Source of the DNA: JBOCEF01 sp050586345
Lineage (GTDB): Bacteria; Pseudomonadota; Alphaproteobacteria; Rhodobacterales; Rhodobacteraceae
NCBI RefSeq assembly: GCF_050586345.1
Contig: NZ_JBOCEF010000011.1
Span: 1-64,000 of the forward strand
DNA: 64,000 nucleotides
Direction of reading: 5' to 3'
This document shows, piece by piece, positions 59,529 to 64,000 of the stretch. The notes beneath the pieces are model-generated. The model searched no databases. It worked only from the letters and a program-made list of their open reading frames with translations, and was not told the DNA's origin. The translations under genes were made by a program, and so were the position numbers. Every line of letters starts with the position of its first letter. Within the stretch, counting starts at the first letter, position 1.

Positions 59529-60639
59529 ATGTTCGCTTTGAAGATGTGGGGGGGCGCCGGTGGCGGCGGTTCTCCTGGGTCTGTGCCTTGCGCCCGGCGC
59601 GGCCGAGGCGGTTGTCACGGGCTACAAGCTCAGGTGGATCACGGGGATGGAATGGGCCCTGGGGGTCAACGATGCCGGGCAGGTGGTCGGACGGGGCGGC
59701 GGAAACGCGCTGGTCTGGGACCCGGCCACGGGGATGCAGGTTCTCGGGGCGGGCGAGGCCGCCGCGATCAACACCCATGGCCAGGTGACGGGCCAGGTGG
59801 ACGGCCGGCCGTTTTTCTGGGACCAGGCGGAGGGGATGCAGTTCATCGGCCCCGCCGGCGCCTCGGGCGTCGCGCTGAACGATGCCGGCCAGCTCGTGGG
59901 CGAAGGCTTGTCCACCGGGGCGTTTTATTGGGATGAGGGGCGGGGGATGATCTCGATCGGCGCTCCGTCTTCGGCGCCCCCTGTGCTCGTGCAGAGCTAT
60001 GGCGCGACCGTCATCGGGACCTCGGTCAATGTCAGGGACATCGCCCCCGACGGCACTGTCCTCACCTGGGCGGTGGCCACGCATCCCGAGCCCGGCTGGA
60101 ATCCGCTGCTGTCGGAGGGCATGGACTTCGCGTCGCTCTGGACGCCGGAGGGCGGACACGCGGTCGTCGACCTGGCCACCATCCCGGGCGTGGTTCCCGA
60201 TGCAATCAACGCGTCCCACCAGATGCTCTGGCACGTCGACGAAGACGCCAAGGCCCTCGTGACGGACGTGTCCGGCGGGGTTTCGGCCTGGATTGGGGGG
60301 AGCGCGCTCCTCGCCGGGGTGACCCTGGAACTGGGCCACGACATCAACAGCGCCGGCGCGGTGGTGGGCCAGACCTCCGTCTGGATCGAGCCGCCCAAGG
60401 CCTCGCTCTGGACCAGTGAACAGGGCGTCGTCCTCCTTGAGGATATGGTGGACGACGTGGTCGACCTGCGCTGGGCGCTGGGGATTTCCGACACGGGTCA
60501 CATCGTGGGCATGGGCCTCGACGGGGGGGCGCCGACGGGCTTCCTCCTCACCCCCATCTCCGACGTCCCCCTCCCCGCGGGCCTCGCGCTGCTGCCCGCC
60601 GCCCTTGCGGGCTTCGGCGTCCTGCGCCGCCGGGGCTGA
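59529..60639 (+). CDS. Exported HAF-repeat protein with VPLPA-CTERM tail; frame broken at a G7 tract
   Basis: About 370 codons. The best ribosome site (GGGGAGA) and ATG at 59529 open MFALKMWG, but seven G at 59548-59554 put the signal peptide out of frame. With one G fewer the start reads MFALKMWGAPVAAVLLGLCL then APGAAEA, a textbook signal peptide. The mature part has at least four HAF-type repeats (GVNDAGQVVGRG...ALVWDPATGMQVLG; AINTHGQVTGQ; ALNDAGQLVGEG; DINSAGAVVGQ). The C-terminus VPLPAGLALLPAALAGFGVL then RRRG is a VPLPA-type sorting signal, processed by a rhodobacterial exosortase-like enzyme not in the window. An in-frame GTG at 59560 is a poor alternative start. Either a sequencing error or a slip-prone switch. 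Confidence 0.8.
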
Positions 60640-60979
60640 GCCGCGGCCCGGAGGCGGGCCCGTCCCCCAAGCCCATGCCCCAGGGGCATGTCAGCGCCTG
60701 CGCGAGCGATCGCGCGGGCGCTTTTTCATATCGCGCGCGGTCGCGGCGCGGGGGGACTGCGCGCCGCGCCGAGGGCCTTCCTGAACATGCCCTGAAATAA
60801 TCGCGCAATCCGCGGGAATATGCGGCGCCATTTCAACCCCTTTTCAGATCACGTCCCCGTGCGGTCTTTCGATCTTTCCACCTGCCGGGGCATTCTTCAT
60901 GGCGTCGGCCGCCGAATTCCGCTTGGCTGGCCGCACGCCCTCGCCCGCTCGCCCCCCTCCCCTCAAAAGGAGACGCATC
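60640..60979. other. Intergenic region with terminator and BCCT promoter region
   Basis: Holds the terminator at 60693-60725, then ~120 bases that are comparatively AT-rich (CCCTGAAATAATCGCGCAAT, GGGAATATGCGG) where the BCCT gene promoter is expected. No open frame with a credible start was found. Confidence 0.5.
60693..60725 (+). terminator. Terminator of the HAF-repeat gene
   Basis: AGCGCC-T-GCGCGA pairs with TCGCGC-G-GGCGCT around GCGA with one internal mismatch, then TTTTTC on the plus strand. Confidence 0.82.
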
Positions 60980-62590
60980 ATGGAGACCCTCGCCCGCAGG
61001 TTGGGACTGCGCACGGACCCCGTCATCTTCTTCGTCTCGGCCGGGTTCACCGTCCTCTTCGTCCTCGCGCTGATCCTCTTTCCCGGACCCATCGGCGACG
61101 CCTTCGCCGCCGGGCGGGCCTGGATCGTCGCCAAGCTCGGCTGGTTCTTCATCCTCGGGGTCAATGTCTGGCTGGGCTTCCTGGTCTGGGCCGCCATGTC
61201 CCGCCACGGGCATATCCGCCTCGGGCGCAAGGGCGAGAAACCGGCCTATGACAACCTGTCCTGGTTCACCATGCTCTTCGCCGGCGGCATCGGCGCCGTG
61301 CTGATGTTCTGGGGGGTGGCCGAGCCGATCTCGCATTTCGCCGCGCCCCCCTTCCCGGGGGGGGAGCCGCATTCGACCGAGGCCGCGCGCGACGCGATCT
61401 CCATCGCCATCTACCATCTCGGGCTGCACACCTGGACCATCTTCACCCTGCCGGGCCTCGCCTTCGCCTATTTCATCAACCGCCATGACCTGCCGGTGCG
61501 CGTCAGCTCGGTGTTCTGGCCGCTGTTGAAGGAGGGGATCCACGGCCCGGTCGGCAAGGCCATCGACATCGCCGCCGTGCTCGGCGCCCTGTTCGGCGTC
61601 GCCGTCTCGCTCGGGCTCGGCTCCTCGCAGATCGCCGCGGGGCTGTCGGCCCTGTTCGGGATCGGCGACGGGGCGGGGGTGAAGGTCGCCATCCTCGCCG
61701 TCCTCACCGTCGTCGCCGTCGGCTCCATCGTCGCCGGGCTCGACAAGGGGGTGAAGCTCCTGTCCAAAATCAACATCGCCATGGCGGTGGCGCTGATGGT
61801 GTTCGTGCTGGTCACCGGATCCACCCTGTTCCTGCTGCGCGGCGTGGTGGAGACCTTCGGGCTCTATATCGGCAACCTGCCGCGCCTCGCCTTCTGGAAC
61901 GACATGCTGGCGGACGGCAACCCCAGCACCGACGCCTGGGGCTGGCAGGGCGGCTGGACGGTGTTCTACTGGGCCTGGACGGTGACCTGGTCGCCCTTCA
62001 TCGGCCTGTTCGTGGCCCGCATCAGCCGCGGGCGCACGGTGCGCGAATTCGTGTTCGGCGTGCTGCTGGCGCCGTCGCTGTTCACGCTGGTCTGGTTCGC
62101 GATCTTCGGCTGGCAGGCGATGGAGATCGACGGCATCGGCGCCGCCGCCCGGGCCGAGATGGGCGAGGCGGCCGGCGCGCTCAGCCGCGCGGTCTCGGAC
62201 AGCGTGCCGCTGGCCATGTTCGCCTTCTTCGAGAACTTCCCCCTCGCCGCCTTCGTGCAGGGCGTGGGCGTGGTGATCGTGGCGATCTTCTTCGCCACCT
62301 CCTCGGATTCCGCCTCGCTGGTGGTCGACATGCTCTGCACCGGAGAGCCGCATCCCGGCCCCACCCACCAGCGGGTGTTCTGGGGCGCGGCCGAGGGGCT
62401 GGTGGCGGCGATGCTGATCGTGCTGGCCGGGGACGCGGGGCTGACCGCGCTCCAGCAGGTGATCACCGTGGTGGGCCTGCCGATCTTCGTGCTGGTGACG
62501 ATGATGATCCCGGCGCTGATCCGCGGCTTCGCGGCCGAGGAGATCGACCACGTCACGGTGGGCGAGCGCCCGCAGCTCCAGGAATTCTGA
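60980..62590 (+). CDS. BCCT-family betaine/choline/carnitine transporter
   Basis: A 536-aa inner-membrane transporter of the BCCT family with about twelve helices. The conserved aromatic block is WTVFYWAWTVTWSPFIGLFV followed by ARISRGRTVREFV, the family signature containing the substrate Trp box; MFWGVAEPISHF and YHLGLHTWTIFTLPGLAFAY lie upstream. The cytoplasmic ends are short, unlike osmosensing BetP, so it may be a nutrient or constitutive osmolyte transporter. Which compound it carries is not readable. AAAAGGAGA precedes the ATG. Confidence 0.93.
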   Translation: METLARRLGLRTDPVIFFVSAGFTVLFVLALILFPGPIGDAFAAGRAWIVAKLGWFFILGVNVWLGFLVWAAMSRHGHIRLGRKGEKPAYDNLSWFTMLFAGGIGAVLMFWGVAEPISHFAAPPFPGGEPHSTEAARDAISIAIYHLGLHTWTIFTLPGLAFAYFINRHDLPVRVSSVFWPLLKEGIHGPVGKAIDIAAVLGALFGVAVSLGLGSSQIAAGLSALFGIGDGAGVKVAILAVLTVVAVGSIVAGLDKGVKLLSKINIAMAVALMVFVLVTGSTLFLLRGVVETFGLYIGNLPRLAFWNDMLADGNPSTDAWGWQGGWTVFYWAWTVTWSPFIGLFVARISRGRTVREFVFGVLLAPSLFTLVWFAIFGWQAMEIDGIGAAARAEMGEAAGALSRAVSDSVPLAMFAFFENFPLAAFVQGVGVVIVAIFFATSSDSASLVVDMLCTGEPHPGPTHQRVFWGAAEGLVAAMLIVLAGDAGLTALQQVITVVGLPIFVLVTMMIPALIRGFAAEEIDHVTVGERPQLQEF

Positions 62591-62605
62591 GCCGCCGGCA
62601 CGAAG

Positions 62606-62641
62606 AAAAGCCCCCGCGCGATCCTCTCGCGCGGGGGCTTT
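62606..62641. terminator. Bidirectional terminator between BCCT and PiT genes
   Basis: AAAGCCCCCGCGCGA pairs perfectly with TCGCGCGGGGGCTTT around TCCTC, with A and T runs on both sides; it serves the convergent genes ending at 62590 and 62693. Confidence 0.88.
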
Positions 62642-62692
62642 GCCGTCGTCGCCCCGCCCGCAGCCCGGCCCGTGCCCCGGGCCCGCGGCCGC

Positions 62693-64000
62693 TCAGAACA
62701 GCGCGGCTTCCAGCGCGAAGTAGAGCACGCCCGACAGCAGCGCCGTCGCCGGCACCGTGATCACCCAGGCCGCGACGATGGTCATGAAATGCGAGCGTCG
62801 CACCAGCTTGCGCCGCCGCCGCTCACCCTCCGCCAGCCGCTTGGCCGGGCGATTCTTGTTGAGCATCCGCACCCGCCGCTCGGCATGCCATTCGCGGAAG
62901 AAGCCGACGCCGAACACGCCGCCCACCGCGATATGCGTCGAGGAGACGGGCAGGCCGAGCCAGCTCGCCACGATCACCGTCGCCGCGGCCGAGAGCGCCA
63001 CGCAATAGGCCCGCATCGGGTTGAGCTTGGTGATCTGCGCGCCGACCATCCTGATCAGCTTCGGCCCGAACAGGATCAGGCCGAAGGAGATGCCGAAGGC
63101 CCCGATCACCATGACCCAGACCGGGATCGCCACCTTGGCCGCGAAGCCGCCCGCCTCCATCGCGTGCACGATCGCCGCCAGCGGGCCGACCGCGTTGGCG
63201 ACGTCGTTGGCCCCGTGCGCGAAGCTCAGCAGCGCCGCCGACAGCACCAGCGGCATCCCGAACAGGGCCTTGAGCGAGCGGTTGCGGTTCTCCATCCCCT
63301 CGGACTGGCGCCGGATCAGCGGCACCGCGGCGGCCCAGGCGGCCACGCCGACCGCGACGCCGATCATCAGCGCCAGGCCCATGTCGATCTTCACGATGCG
63401 CTTGAGGCCCTTGAGCGCGAGGTACGCGCCGAAGGCCGCCGCCATCAGCCCGATCAGGATCGGCACCCAGCGGCGGGCGGCGGCGATCTTGTCCTCGGTA
63501 TAGATCACCTTGGCCTTGATCAGCGCCAGCAGCGCCGCCGCGATCACGCCGCCCAGGAGGGGCGAGATCACCCAGCTCGCCGCGATCGCGCCCATGGTCG
63601 GCCAGTTGACAGCTGTCAAACCCGCCGCCGCGACGCCCGCGCCCATCACCCCGCCGACCACCGAGTGGGTGGTCGACACCGGCGCCCCGACCCAGGTGGC
63701 GATGTTGACCCAGAGCGCGGCCGAGAGCAGCGCCGCCAGCATCGCGCCGATGAACACGGCCTTCGTCTCCACCGCCGCCGGGTCGACGATCCCCTTGGAG
63801 ATGGTCGAGACCACGTCGCCCCCGGCCAGCAGCGCGCCCGCGCTCTCGCACACCGCGGCGATGGCGATGGCGCCGACCATCGACAGCGCCTTGGCGCCCA
63901 CCGCCGGGCCCATGTTGTTGGCCACGTCGTTGGCGCCGATGTTCAGCGCCATGTAGGCCCCGAAGGCGGCCGCGGCGGCCATGATCCAGGTTTCCGGGGA
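62693..64000 (-). CDS. Inorganic phosphate transporter, PiT family (5' end beyond the window)
   Basis: At least 435 residues; the open frame continues to the window edge and reads SPETWIM just before the visible ATG at 63982, so the true start lies outside. Both PiT signature halves are present: ALNIGANDVANNMGPAVGAK near the N-terminus and SFAHGANDVANAVGPLAAIV in the middle, plus VGAPVSTTHSVVGGVMG and LGLPVSSTHIAVGGVFG. This is a low-affinity metal-phosphate/H+ symporter. No adjacent PhoU-like (DUF47) gene is in the window. Confidence 0.95.
   Translation of the reverse strand, partial: SPETWIMAAAAAFGAYMALNIGANDVANNMGPAVGAKALSMVGAIAIAAVCESAGALLAGGDVVSTISKGIVDPAAVETKAVFIGAMLAALLSAALWVNIATWVGAPVSTTHSVVGGVMGAGVAAAGLTAVNWPTMGAIAASWVISPLLGGVIAAALLALIKAKVIYTEDKIAAARRWVPILIGLMAAAFGAYLALKGLKRIVKIDMGLALMIGVAVGVAAWAAAVPLIRRQSEGMENRNRSLKALFGMPLVLSAALLSFAHGANDVANAVGPLAAIVHAMEAGGFAAKVAIPVWVMVIGAFGISFGLILFGPKLIRMVGAQITKLNPMRAYCVALSAAATVIVASWLGLPVSSTHIAVGGVFGVGFFREWHAERRVRMLNKNRPAKRLAEGERRRRKLVRRSHFMTIVAAWVITVPATALLSGVLYFALEAALF

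Overview
The window is very GC-rich, gene-dense DNA from an alphaproteobacterium, most probably a member of the Rhodobacterales. The grounds are a complete 14-gene complex I operon with extra small genes, running on into birA, coaX and an RNase J gene; a NuoE with a long tail; a VPLPA-type C-terminal sorting tail; and stand-alone LpxB-N, DPM1-like and ArnT-like genes. Placement is by recognition of gene content, not by a search. There is one assembly gap of 100 N (6992-7091).

Layout. 1-72: a scrap of a sarcosine-oxidase-alpha-like gene at the window edge. 378-3865: inner-membrane ABC protein and HlyD-type adaptor of a type I secretion system. 4143-5609: RidA-family protein and glycerophosphodiesterase. 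5668-9406: two tandem paralogous surface-protein genes on the minus strand. 9688-14330: FemAB-like GNAT, pterin carbinolamine dehydratase, peroxiredoxin, M20 peptidase, a lipoprotein and a TerB-like protein. 14574-14772: two tRNA-Asp(GTC). 15495-35559: nuoABCDE-(3 orfs)-F-(lipoprotein)-GHI-(orf)-JKLMN-birA-coaX-rnj. 35633-37371: guanine deaminase and NUDIX hydrolase. 37505-37963: two tiny paralogous hydrophobic peptides. 38130-38900: MBL-fold hydrolase. 39018-50468: a purine/nucleoside uptake and xanthine-to-urate cluster. 51211-54520: three lipid-linked sugar genes. 54540-54926: secG. 55336-57457: two CPBP membrane proteases plus a small protein ending in an RTX-terminus-like module. 57583-59367: aspS. 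59529-60639: exported HAF-repeat protein with a VPLPA tail. 60980-62590: BCCT transporter. 62693-edge: PiT phosphate transporter.

The most unusual part is 5668-9406. Both proteins carry an SdrD_B-like module, a conserved CxC linker, a cadherin/VCBS-like domain and then a C-terminal domain with the two hallmarks of a Cys-Gln thioester adhesin domain: a YCVD motif and a VQxAIW motif exactly 59 residues later in both paralogues. Such domains are known mainly from Gram-positive covalent adhesins, where they sit at the N-terminus. Here the domain is C-terminal, and the genes lie next to a type I secretion pair in a Gram-negative genome. One paralogue also carries an Asp/Arg/His/Lys/Cys-rich 19-residue tandem repeat, inside which the assembly breaks.

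The purine genes form a functional set: guanine deaminase makes xanthine, XdhABC oxidises it to urate, the transthyretin-like hydrolase acts after uricase (not in the window), and a BMP/ABC system translationally coupled to xdhC probably imports the purine or nucleoside. A GAF protein with a degenerate GGDEF-like half is lodged between the permeases and the binding protein.
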